Of a stretch of DNA of 64,000 nt, positions 21,303 to 29,315 are shown piece after piece. The notes under the pieces were generated by a model, which ran no database searches, was not told where the DNA came from, and saw nothing but the letters and a program-made list of their open reading frames with translations. The stretch lies in the NCBI GenBank assembly GCA_949316235.1, contig OX438742.1, positions 9,146,815 to 9,210,814 of the forward strand, in the 5' to 3' direction. The number at the start of each line of letters is the position of its first letter. Position 1 is the stretch's first letter. Position numbers and translations under genes: made by a program. The stretch is from Oegoconia quadripuncta (taxonomy: Eukaryota > Arthropoda > Insecta > Lepidoptera > Autostichidae).

Positions 21303-21749
21303 TGTTGGGTAACGCAATAATTTTTAGATTATTATGTAGGTAATTTTATTATTAATTGTACTAGTTCCTTTGGTTACCTTCATTATAATATAATTTAAAT
21401 CGTTTAAGATAAGGTAGTTGTAGAAATTGATTTGCATAGCTACCTACATTGTATATAGATTAATTTAAGTTAACAGTAGTTGTAGAAATTATTTTATGAA
21501 ACTACCCAAAACTATGTTACTAATTGAGTGACAACCTTTTCGCACTTAAGCGAGCTGCCTGCGTGAAGTTGATCAGTCACAGTACCAGTCACAGTTTATC
21601 AGTTTTATTTGTGTAAATAGAAGAATAAATAATAAGAAGAAAGTTCGTAGTTTCCATTGTGCATCCTGGCTAGTGTTAGTGCCCGGCTTTGCTCCTTCAA
21701 GTGAGCAGTGTGTGTGTGTCCTGCGCCCCGCTTGTATCGTCACACCTGG
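21298..21749. mobile_element. Solo LTR with 5-bp target duplication
   Basis: The LTR is 21303-21744 (442 bp), starting TGTTGGGTAACG and ending TCGTCACA, flanked by CCTGG at 21298-21302 and 21745-21749. An AATAAA lies near 21625. Removing LTR plus one CCTGG restores the host frame KSRL-VTLCRWVVK. The family (BEL/Pao or Gypsy) and the orientation cannot be set from the LTR alone. TG...CA on the plus strand also holds on the minus strand. Confidence 0.8.
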
Positions 21750-22495
21750 TGACCCTGTGTAGGTGGGTAGTAAAAGTCGTAAGCGGTAGATTTAAACGGG
21801 ATTTCAAGATCTTTAGGAATAAATATTTTAATTTAGGTTCCAAATGATTAATTGATAATTTTGGGATCGCTGGAGCATTGTCAAACCATTTCCATCCCAT
21901 TGTAATCAACCGTCCTGATGCGCAATGTATATTGAACAGAGCTCATGAAAGAATGAGATTAAATAATTTTAGCTGACCATGTCATTGCGCATCAGTTTAA
22001 TAGACGCCGTGCCAGTTTTATTCAAATTAATGCTTGCTAAATACGTGCGCTGGATATATGGTCCCCATAATATAAATGTCAGATTTAATTTTGTTCAGTT
22101 TAAGCCATTACTCCACCGACAAGAGCATAGCTCATAAATTGAAGAAGAAGGTATTTACCAGATTAAACAGGCACAAGACACAAGACACAGCTTTAATTAG
22201 AGGAAGAATTACCAAAGCAACAAGATTTATTATAGTTAAGGACATCTTATTAAAAGTAACAGGAACTAATTGGCAACACCGAATTTTTTTTTTTTTTTTT
22301 TATGATTGACTGGATACGCGTTTGACCACAATTGTGGCTATTATTGTAGTTGTATTATTGGCAAGAGAACTGTGGGAAGCTGTGCTCATGTAATGACAAT
22401 TATCTGGTAGGTACCTTGGATGGGCTCGGCATCAAAATGATATGACCCCCACCTGCTCAGTTTCTAGACTACATACTAGCGAGAGAAGACATAGA
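21745..22495 (+). pseudogene. Harbinger-like transposase gene, C-terminal part with SWIM-type finger
   Basis: The frame continues LVTLCRWVVKVVSGRFKRDF, FRNKYFNLGSK, a TGA at 21846-21848, then IDNFGIAGALSNHFHPIVIN, RPDAQCILNRAHERM and ADHVIAHQFNRRRASFIQIN. These are expected after the third acidic residue in this family. Near 22335-22395 the sequence reads YYCSCIIGKRTVGSCAHV, a C-x-C...C-x-H SWIM-type zinc finger. YLGWARHQND and QFLDYILAREDIENE follow in shifted frames. The T-run at 22285-22302 and a 4-base shift near 22410 break the frame. Middle parts (22080-22280) are hard to align. Confidence 0.65.
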
Positions 22496-22514
22496 AAATG
22501 AGGAAAATATTTTT

Positions 22515-22752
22515 GTCAAAAATGTGTTTTATTTATTACATACTGTTTTAATTAAACTACTTATTTATATAAAAGCACTTTAATTAATCAAAATGGAATC
22601 TTTATAACCATGTAGACATGTAGATTAACACAAGTCAAAAATGTGTTTTATTTATTACATACTGTTTTAATTAAACTACTTATTTATATAAAAGCACTTT
22701 AATTAATCAAAATGGAATCTTTATAACCATGTAGACATGTAGATTAACACAA
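22515..22752. repeat. Perfect 2 x 119-bp tandem duplication
   Basis: 22515-22633 and 22634-22752 are identical base for base by eye (start GTCAAAAATGTG, end GATTAACACAA). The unit is AT-rich and non-coding, directly after the Harbinger-like gene. Such identity implies a recent duplication or an assembly artefact. Confidence 0.95.
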
Positions 22753-23842
22753 GCCTGTCCTATACGTCAAAGAGTTGCTGCGCGCCCAAAGTGCGCTTAC
22801 ATTGTACAAAACGTGCACTTGATGGTGCGTTTATTAGCTACGCCAACACAAAATTTAAATTATGCACTTGCCACCTCACGTCTCCAATTCAATTCTTCAT
22901 TCTTGAAGCAGTAAGTTCATAAAGATGTGATATATGATGGTAATAGGCTGATATTTTTGTGTCATAGTAGGTAATTAGGTTCAGCTGTCGCGAATTTTGT
23001 AAAAATGTACTAGGTAGATCCAAAAAAGTGGAATGTTGGTAGATATGTTATTTTATTATGACAATAATTAGTAGATGATCATAAAGTAAGTTACCTAGTT
23101 TAGTAGTCTTGCTGTTATTGGTTGAGTCTCTAGCAGAGTGAACATTCGTTCACTGTCTCTAGTCTCTGTTTGTCAGTTTGGGAGGAGAAAAGTAAGATTA
23201 CAAATGTATGTAACACCACCGAGGTTAATAATTTGATATATCGTTTTTAACCGACTTCGAAAGGAGTTTACATATACCCTTACTAAAGCTATACCTGTGC
23301 AATCCATCACACATAGGAATGTATCTCACACGTAAAATATGTCGAGAGAACCATTTTTTGTATTTTTAAATCATAGACAGAAAATGCTACTACATGTTAA
23401 AAATAAATGACTTCAATCGAGATGTCATACCTACATAGTCATTATTATGTCCGAGGTACCACGACATATTTTTAAAATGTATGTACCTATATGACTTGAC
23501 AGAAAGCAATAGAAAGGCTACACTGTGACCAGAATTATAAATAAAAGCTTTGTATCCAGCGTCAAACCGATTAGGAGTTGAAGTGTTCGCCATGGCCGAA
23601 AACGGTCGGAAGCATCATCTCAGATAAGCTTCGGTAAAATACACAGACAGAAACTCCCAGAACTTAAATTCCAACAAATTCTGTGAAAGAATGAAAGAAT
23701 ATCTAAACACGAACATTGACCGAGGTTATAATAGAATTATATACTAACCGTCTTATTCATAAAAATTTACAAACGCTTTATAAGCCAAGAATAGCTAAAC
23801 ACGAACATTGACCGAGGTTATAATAGAATTATATACTATAAC
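22753..23842. other. Intergenic repeats, including a 44-bp direct repeat
   Basis: No gene is visible. At 23247-23290 is the dispersed motif TTTTTAACCGACTTCGAAAG, also at about 45440 and, inverted, at about 48050. The 44-bp segment 23703-23746 recurs exactly at 23795-23838 (92-bp period), around a 48-bp spacer that resembles a transposon end (TTTACAAACGCTTTATAAG). Confidence 0.6.
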
Positions 23843-24320
23843 TTTTCGGTGGGAACTCGGCGAGTGATGTTGCATTTTGGTTTTTATTTCTTATGTTTTA
23901 TGCATTCTGAGTTGAAATGGCAGAATATTGTGCAAAATGATGGTGTACAAGTGAAGGGTAGTGTAAATTAAAGTGCGTATGAAGCTCTCGGCTACCCACA
24001 AGAAATCGTCAAAATCTTGCCTATAGCATTCTGTCACTTTGACCGTGACTCTATTTCAGAATATTGCTCAAGCGTAGATCTGCGCTTGAAAATAGAAAAA
24101 GCTTATGCCGCTATACACTTTATATAAATCTGTCCCTTTTTAACTGTCCTCAAGCTTGCTCTACTTGAGTAACATTCTGTAATAGGGTCTAACATACGCC
24201 AAGTTTACGACGACACGGACTTGTTTTGATTGAGACTCACGAAATAAGAGAAATAAGACATAGCTCTATAGACCTAGATGTCTTTGCCTCTCTGAGAAGG
24301 CAGAATTGAATTAAAAAAAA
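23843..24320 (+). repeat. Unclassified dispersed repeat, block A then block B (copy 3)
   Basis: GGTGGGAACTCGGCGAGTG at the start matches block A at 7785. The block continues past CCGTGACT without the hAT insertion, with extra sequence to about 24190. Block B (TACGCCAAGTTTACGACGA to the A-run at 24320) matches 7605-7740 and 8776-8918. This copy shows the uninterrupted order of the family and ends about 100 bp before the ATG of the next gene, so it may overlap that gene's promoter. Confidence 0.65.
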
Positions 24321-24439
24321 CAACAAATCAATAAGCAAAAAATCAATACATGGTCCCATCCATTTGGTTCGACTTCATCTGTTGCACCTTTGTTTTCCTA
24401 AATCTAAATATTTTCTGAAATCAATCACCAGCAAACAAA

Positions 24440-25990
24440 ATGGAAATCGACTCAGATACCGGTGGCAAAGTTCAATTCAAGGAAGAACTAAGTGCGTCCC
24501 CAGATATAGCAGTTTTGGCTGCAGTTGGACAGCGAGGATATCCGAAGTTTGATGGACTTAAAACTGTACGTGACGAATTATACCGTAAGCTTCAAATACA
24601 TCGAAATAACCGAGTTCGCTATTGTCGACGGCGATTTAAGGATTTCATATCGCTGTCGCCCACTGCAACTGATACAATACACAAGACATTCCGATACAGC
24701 ATTACTGGCAAACCTTACTTTAAAGATAAAGATGGTTTTCCGGCACCGGCAATTTACAATAAATATGCTAGCCTTTTGGAGCCTATGCTCCTAGACAGGT
24801 CTGTGCCTGAAGAAGATGCTGTAATTCTCGCTTGTATTAGAAACTTTGTTACAAATTTTAAGGGAATACACCCTATGGCACAATTACGTGCAAGATCCCA
24901 GGTTCTAGATTGTGCCAAAACTATATCATTAACGGGGTCTATAGAGCAAGACGAGAAATTGGCTGATCGACACACCTCTATGAACGATGGATTTAAAGAT
25001 GAAGGCAAAGCTCATATTAGAGCTCAATACACAACATTAGCGAAATGGATGAGAAAGTATCCCCATGTTGATATTGTTAAAGCTCCACATCGAGGTGCTC
25101 GTCAATTCAGGCATGGCCAAGCATCCAGAGTTATAAAATCTGCTATTGAAAACATAACGGAAAGAATGCAGTCAGAAGTGCAGAACGGAACCATTAAGCT
25201 CATTAGAGACTCTGCTGAAGGTTTAATTCAGGATGATAATCTCATTAGAGAATCCGCTGAACATGTAATTCAAGATGATGAGCTCATTAGAGGATCTGCT
25301 GAAGGTGTAATTCAAGATGATAAGCTCATTAAAGACTCTGATGAAGATAGAATTGAAGAAGAAAAGCTCATTAGAGACTCTGGTGAAGATATAATTGAAG
25401 ATGAGAAGCTCATTAAAGACCCTGCTGAAAATGTAATTGAAGAAGAAAAGCTAACTGGAGACGCTGCTGACAATATAATTGAAGATGATAAGCGCATTAG
25501 AGCCTTTGCTGAGGATGTAATTGAAGATGATAAGCTCATTAGAGACTCTGCTGAAGATAGAATTGAAGATGATAACCTCATTAGAGACTCTGCTGATGAT
25601 GTCATCGAACATGATAGGATGAGTAGAGTCTCCACTGAAGACGTAATTGAAGTTAAGAAACTCATTGTAGACCTAGCTGAAGATGATAGCCTCATTGAAC
25701 ACTCTGATGAAGATGATAGGATGAGTAGAGACTCGGCTGAAGATACTATTGAAGAAGATAGCCTCAGTGGAGACTCTGGCGAAGATGTAATCGAAGATGA
25801 TAGGATGAGTAGAGACTCTCCTGTAGATGCAATTGAAGATGAAACGCTCATTAGAGACTCAGCTGAAAATGTAATGGAAGATGATAGGATCAGTACAGAC
25901 TCTACGGAAGATGTAATGGAAGGTGCCACCATTGCTACTTTATATGGAAACCTAAAAAAAAGAGCAGCAGGAATGTGTACCATCTTGTAA
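24440..25990 (+). CDS. Unrecognised 516-aa protein: basic N-terminal domain, acidic 14-mer repeats, CaaX-like end
   Basis: I do not recognise this protein. The ATG has a good insect context (CAAACAAAATGG). A single exon is open for 516 codons. Residues 1-250 form a mixed, basic domain (segments VRDELYRKLQIHRNNRVRY, KDGFPAPAIYNKYASLLEPM, KWMRKYPHVDIVKAPHRG). It has no signal peptide or obvious membrane span. Residues 254-497 are 18 tandem units with consensus LIRDSAEDVIEDDK (16 of 14 residues, two of 10), strongly acidic. The last 19 residues, starting IATLYGNLKKRAAG, have a basic KKR followed by Cys-Thr-Ile-Leu at the C-terminus. That fits a CaaX box with X = Leu, usually geranylgeranylated, with a nearby basic patch as in small GTPases. 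No GTPase motifs are present. An AATAAA lies at 26400-26405. It could be a lineage-specific gene or derive from a mobile element. The intact frame argues for selection or recent origin. Confidence 0.75.
   Translation: MEIDSDTGGKVQFKEELSASPDIAVLAAVGQRGYPKFDGLKTVRDELYRKLQIHRNNRVRYCRRRFKDFISLSPTATDTIHKTFRYSITGKPYFKDKDGFPAPAIYNKYASLLEPMLLDRSVPEEDAVILACIRNFVTNFKGIHPMAQLRARSQVLDCAKTISLTGSIEQDEKLADRHTSMNDGFKDEGKAHIRAQYTTLAKWMRKYPHVDIVKAPHRGARQFRHGQASRVIKSAIENITERMQSEVQNGTIKLIRDSAEGLIQDDNLIRESAEHVIQDDELIRGSAEGVIQDDKLIKDSDEDRIEEEKLIRDSGEDIIEDEKLIKDPAENVIEEEKLTGDAADNIIEDDKRIRAFAEDVIEDDKLIRDSAEDRIEDDNLIRDSADDVIEHDRMSRVSTEDVIEVKKLIVDLAEDDSLIEHSDEDDRMSRDSAEDTIEEDSLSGDSGEDVIEDDRMSRDSPVDAIEDETLIRDSAENVMEDDRISTDSTEDVMEGATIATLYGNLKKRAAGMCTIL
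25199..25930 (+). repeat. 42-bp coding repeat tract, 18 units
   Basis: The 42-bp units translate to LIxDSAEDVIEDDx. Units 12 and 13 are shortened to 30 bp (10 residues). The first ten units mostly begin Leu-Ile-Arg/Lys. Later ones alternate with Met-Ser-Arg. Leu/Ile at repeat positions 1, 2, 9 and 10 spaced by 14 (two heptads) could form a long, acidic amphipathic helix. The reverse strand is also open across most of the tract as a side effect. Confidence 0.92.
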
Positions 25991-26399
25991 TTCCCAGGAA
26001 AAACAAATGGGCTCTTTAGTGTGACAAGGTGTTCAACCTCAACCACTTTTTGTCTTCTTTACTATACTCTCTGGTTTTTTACTTTGGTTTTCAAAAACAG
26101 AAGGGAGACGTTTTTCACTGCTATGAGGTCATGGTTACCAACCCTTATTTTTATTCTACCATATAAATGTATTTGTAGTAATTCTCAAATAATATTGTAT
26201 TGTAAGTGTAATAACTATAAAGTGTATATCTTAGAATATATATGTGTTTCTACCAAACTATGCTACTGTAACTGGCTATGATATATAATGACCTATGTTA
26301 CTGCGAATCCTCCGCCTGAAAATTTTAATGTTATATTGAGTGGAACGACTCAAAGAAATGTTGTTACAGAACAATGTGTGGTCTGTATTATAACATCAA

Positions 26400-26405
26400 A
26401 ATAAA
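26400..26405 (+). terminator. Polyadenylation signal for the repeat protein gene
   Basis: AATAAA about 410 bp after the stop codon at 25990. It is the first canonical hexamer I noticed downstream. Confidence 0.4.
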
Positions 26406-26849
26406 CAAAGCCTGATGTTGTTTGGTGACTCTGGAATAACATTCCTTAAAGTTATGGTAGACATTGTAAATGAAAGTATTGACTTACAGGACGAATCTAA
26501 GGAACAAATAGATATAGAGAATGTTAATGTTGACTTTATGTTTAAAAAATAATTAAGGGTTTCTGCTTATGAGTATGGATGCAGGAGGAAACATAGGAAA
26601 AAAAATGTGAAATAACTTAACGCCAAAAGTATTCAAGTGATATCTAGTATGTCTATATGGCATTATAATAAGTAATTAGGTATTTATTCTCAAAGACTAG
26701 TAATAATAAAATTATTAGTCATCGAAAGCATACTTCGCTATAACTATTTCTTTTGGAAAGTGATTGTAAACATGCGGTCAGTCTATTGACTATAAGCAGT
26801 TGTTGTGAAAGTGGTTGGTCTCTTAGGCTAGCAACGCCAAAAGTTTTCA

Positions 26850-26891
26850 AATGATATCTAGTATGTCTATATAGACATACTAGATATCATT
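26850..26891. repeat. Perfect 42-bp palindrome in satellite unit 2
   Basis: AATGATATCTAGTATGTCTAT is followed directly by its exact reverse complement. Only the left arm is present in the other units, so the right arm is a local inverted duplication. It is followed by a second small palindrome (ATGCCATATGGCAT). Confidence 0.95.
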
Positions 26892-27194
26892 ATTATGCCA
26901 TATGGCATTATAATAAGTAATTACGTATTTATTCTCAAAGACTAGTAATAATAAAATTTTTAGTCATCATAAGCATACTTAGCTGTAACTATTTTTTTTT
27001 GTGAGAGATTGTAAATATCAAGTTAGTCTTTTGATTATAAGCAGTTGTTGCGAGAGTGATTGGTTTCTAAGGTTAGCAATGCCAAAAGTATTCAAATGAT
27101 ATCTAATATGGCATTATAATAAGTAATTACATATTTATTCTCATAGACTAGTAATAATAAAATTTTTAGTCATCGTAAGTATATTTAGCTGTAA

Positions 27195-27425
27195 CAGCGG
27201 CATACCTACGGTTTCAGAGAAGGGCAAACCCGAGATATGTTTGGTGTATGATTTGTGGTTTTTACTCAGATAATAAAGTGAAATACATCTTAATGCCTCT
27301 TTGAGGGTCATATGCAATTCCTGTACTGTTTAAAGATCAATAAAGTTTGAAGTTGATATTCCTGATTGAGTATTCCATTAAGGCAAAGGCATGCCGGGCT
27401 TTTAGACTTATATCAAGGTACCGCC
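27195..27425. mobile_element. Insertion within satellite unit 3
   Basis: The satellite sequence TTAGCTGTAAC stops at about 27196 and resumes as TTAGCTGTAACTAT at 27428. About 230 bp of unrelated sequence lies between (CAATAAAG near 27338). Its ends are weakly inverted (GCGGCATACCT and AGGTACCGCC). The repeated TTAGCTGTAAC could be a target duplication. Confidence 0.45.
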
Positions 27426-28178
27426 ACTTAGCTGTAACTATATTTTTTTGGTGAGAGATTGTAAACATCTGGTCAGTCTATTGACTTGCAGTTGTTCTGA
27501 AAGTGATTGGTTTCTTAGGCTAGCAACGCCTAAAGTATTCAAATGATATCTAGTATGTCTATATGGCATTATAATAAGTAATTACGTATTTATTCTCAAA
27601 GACTAGTAATAATAAAAGTTTTAGTCAGTTTTAACTTAGCTGTAACTATTTTTTTTTTGGTGAGAGATTGTAAACATCTGGTTAGTCTATTGACTACACA
27701 GACCAATGGTCTGTGATTGACTATAAGCAGTTGTTGTGAGAGTGATTGGTTTCTAAGGTTAGCAATGCCAAAAGTATTCAAATGATGTCTAACATGGCAT
27801 TATAATAAGTAATTACGTATTTATTCTCAAAGACTTGTAATAATAAAATTATTAGTCATCGTAAGTATACTTAGCTGTAACAATTTTTTTTTGGTGAGAG
27901 ATTGTAAACATCTGGTCAGTCTATTGTGACTATAAGCAGTTGTGTGTGAGAGTGATTGGTTTGTAAGGTTAGCAATGCCAAAATATTCAAATGATGTCTA
28001 ATATGGCATTATAATAAGTAATAACATATTTATTCGCAAAGACTAGTAAAAATAACATTTTTATTCATCGAAATCATACCTAAGTATAACTATTTATTTT
28101 TTTGGTAAGAGATTGTAAACATGCTGTCAGTCTATTGACTATAAGCAGTTGTGAAATTGATTGGCTTGTTAGGCTAGC

Positions 28179-28687
28179 CGTCCTATTGTAAGGCAGCCTT
28201 CTTAGATGCTTCCTTCTTTACAGATTATTCCATGTATGAATCATCTTGTCTTATTAGTTGATTGAATACCAAGCATTAAAGCAAGCTTATTTTGATGATA
28301 GGCTATTAAATTATTAATGATGTTGCATCTTAATCAGTATGCATATCTGATAGTGTAATGCCTTTTCTGGCTATGATTCGGTATTTAAGATAATCAAATG
28401 TAACCTTGTAATAATAAATTGTAATATTAAAAATAAAATCGTCTGAAATTTTTTTTGCATTTTTCGTGACATCTCTGACATTCTGTAAATTACTTAATTA
28501 TTCATTAACACCAATAACAAAAACTACCTACATAAATAGACAATAAAATATAAATAATAATTTGATAATGAGGCCAATCAACGAATCCATCTCGGATGGA
28601 AGCTTCAGGGCACTGAAATGTTGTCTCTCATTATGGGCCTTATAAGAAGGCTCAGGGTCACGCTATGAGCTATTGAGAGGGCAATGC
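28179..28687. other. AT-rich spacer
   Basis: No exon or element recognised. Confidence 0.4.
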
Positions 28688-29098
28688 TCAGTGATATGGG
28701 TCATAATGGAAATGAAACCACCATAATAAGTTACAAGTCTGTATTATAAACTGATTTTGCTTCTTGGGGTCTCTCGCTTCAAGAGCAACAAGGCATCCAT
28801 GTTCTTTACTGTATCCAATTTCTTCTTCAGGGTCTGCAGAGAAAGGGTTGTTAGGATTTAATACTTTATTTATGTATTCTTTCTCTTGAGGAGTTTTCGC
28901 TAAGAATCTTTTGTGAGTAGCCTCATCAAGATGGCAGTTGGAAGTATCCCATAGGTCGTTCCCACCATCAGCTATTAATAGGATGTTCCCTGATATTAAT
29001 TTCCTATTACATGGGTCATGAGCTATTCTATACAACCTCCTTATGTTATCTATCCCCACCCTAATTTTGCGTTCTACCCCTATGTGATTTGGGCCCAT
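28688..29098 (-). CDS. Unrecognised 136-aa ORF, possibly a gene or retroelement fragment
   Basis: The frame opens at ATGGGCCCAAATC (context AACAAATGG) and runs through segments such as VGIDNIRRLYRIAHDPCN, NILLIADGGNDLWD, FLAKTPQEKEYINKVLN and EEIGYSKEHGCLVALEARD. It ends in a His/Trp-rich tail just before the stop. The composition looks like a true soluble protein rather than random translation, but I cannot assign a family. It lies directly downstream (minus-strand sense) of an LTR-like segment at 29152-29315, so it may be a gag-like ORF, a captured host exon, or the first exon of a gene whose later exons I cannot see below 28688. Confidence 0.45.
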   Translation of the reverse strand: MGPNHIGVERKIRVGIDNIRRLYRIAHDPCNRKLISGNILLIADGGNDLWDTSNCHLDEATHKRFLAKTPQEKEYINKVLNPNNPFSADPEEEIGYSKEHGCLVALEARDPKKQNQFIIQTCNLLWWFHFHYDPYH

Positions 29099-29151
29099 TT
29101 GTTGAAGACTTTGTTTTTAAAATCTACTAGCAATTGAAGGGGGGTGTGAGT

Positions 29152-29315
29152 GCTAGATTCCAAAGCATGAAAATGTTAAGTAAAATGTATTTATAGCTGA
29201 CTCCTTGTCTCTGCTCTTCGCGGTAATGGACACTGATTTATTGTTACGGCACAATAAAAGGAATGTTAGCGTAGTGTATTGTTAGTGTAGTGTAGTTTTA
29301 TTTCACTAACAAACT
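29152..29315 (-). repeat. Putative LTR of the decayed minus-strand Gypsy element
   Basis: On the minus strand the segment starts TGTTAGTGAAATAAAAC after a purine-rich tract (GTGAAAAGGAATAG) and ends AGCACTCACA. It contains GCTATAAATAC, a TATA-like box. It lies just past the integrase C-terminus, the place of a 3' LTR. No second LTR copy is visible in the window, so the borders are uncertain. Confidence 0.45.

Larger units (their letters stand above)
26615..28178. repeat. Satellite-like tandem repeat, six units of about 200-230 bp
   Basis: The anchor GCCAAAAGTATTCAA recurs at 26622, 26836, 27081, 27538 (as GCCTAAAG), 27767 and 27977. Shared internal landmarks are ATGGCATTATAATAAGTAAT, TCTCAAAGACTAGTAATAAT, GAGAGATTGTAAACAT and GACTATAAGCAGTTGTTG. 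Units diverge by several percent. The second carries an extra inverted segment, and the third is split by an insertion (about 27195-27425). No coding frame crosses it. Confidence 0.9.

Noticed and set aside
21745..21760. Primer-binding site (TGGTGACCC) after the LTR, suggesting a full BEL/Pao element
   Set aside because: These bases continue the host reading frame (VTLCRWVV), and CCTGG is duplicated on both sides, so the LTR is solo.
21915..21995. 13-bp inverted repeat CTGATGCGCAATG / CATTGCGCATCAG
   Set aside because: Both arms lie in recognisable transposase coding sequence (PDAQC and VIAHQ), so the match looks accidental.
25312..26046. 244-codon ORF on the minus strand with Ser-rich repeats
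   Set aside because: It is the antisense of the 42-bp coding repeats. The repeat composition keeps both strands open, and the plus strand has the better start context, the unique N-terminal domain and the downstream AATAAA.
26615..28178. CRISPR-like array
   Set aside because: The repeats are about 200 bp, directly adjoining and divergent, in a eukaryotic genome. There are no short repeats with unique spacers.
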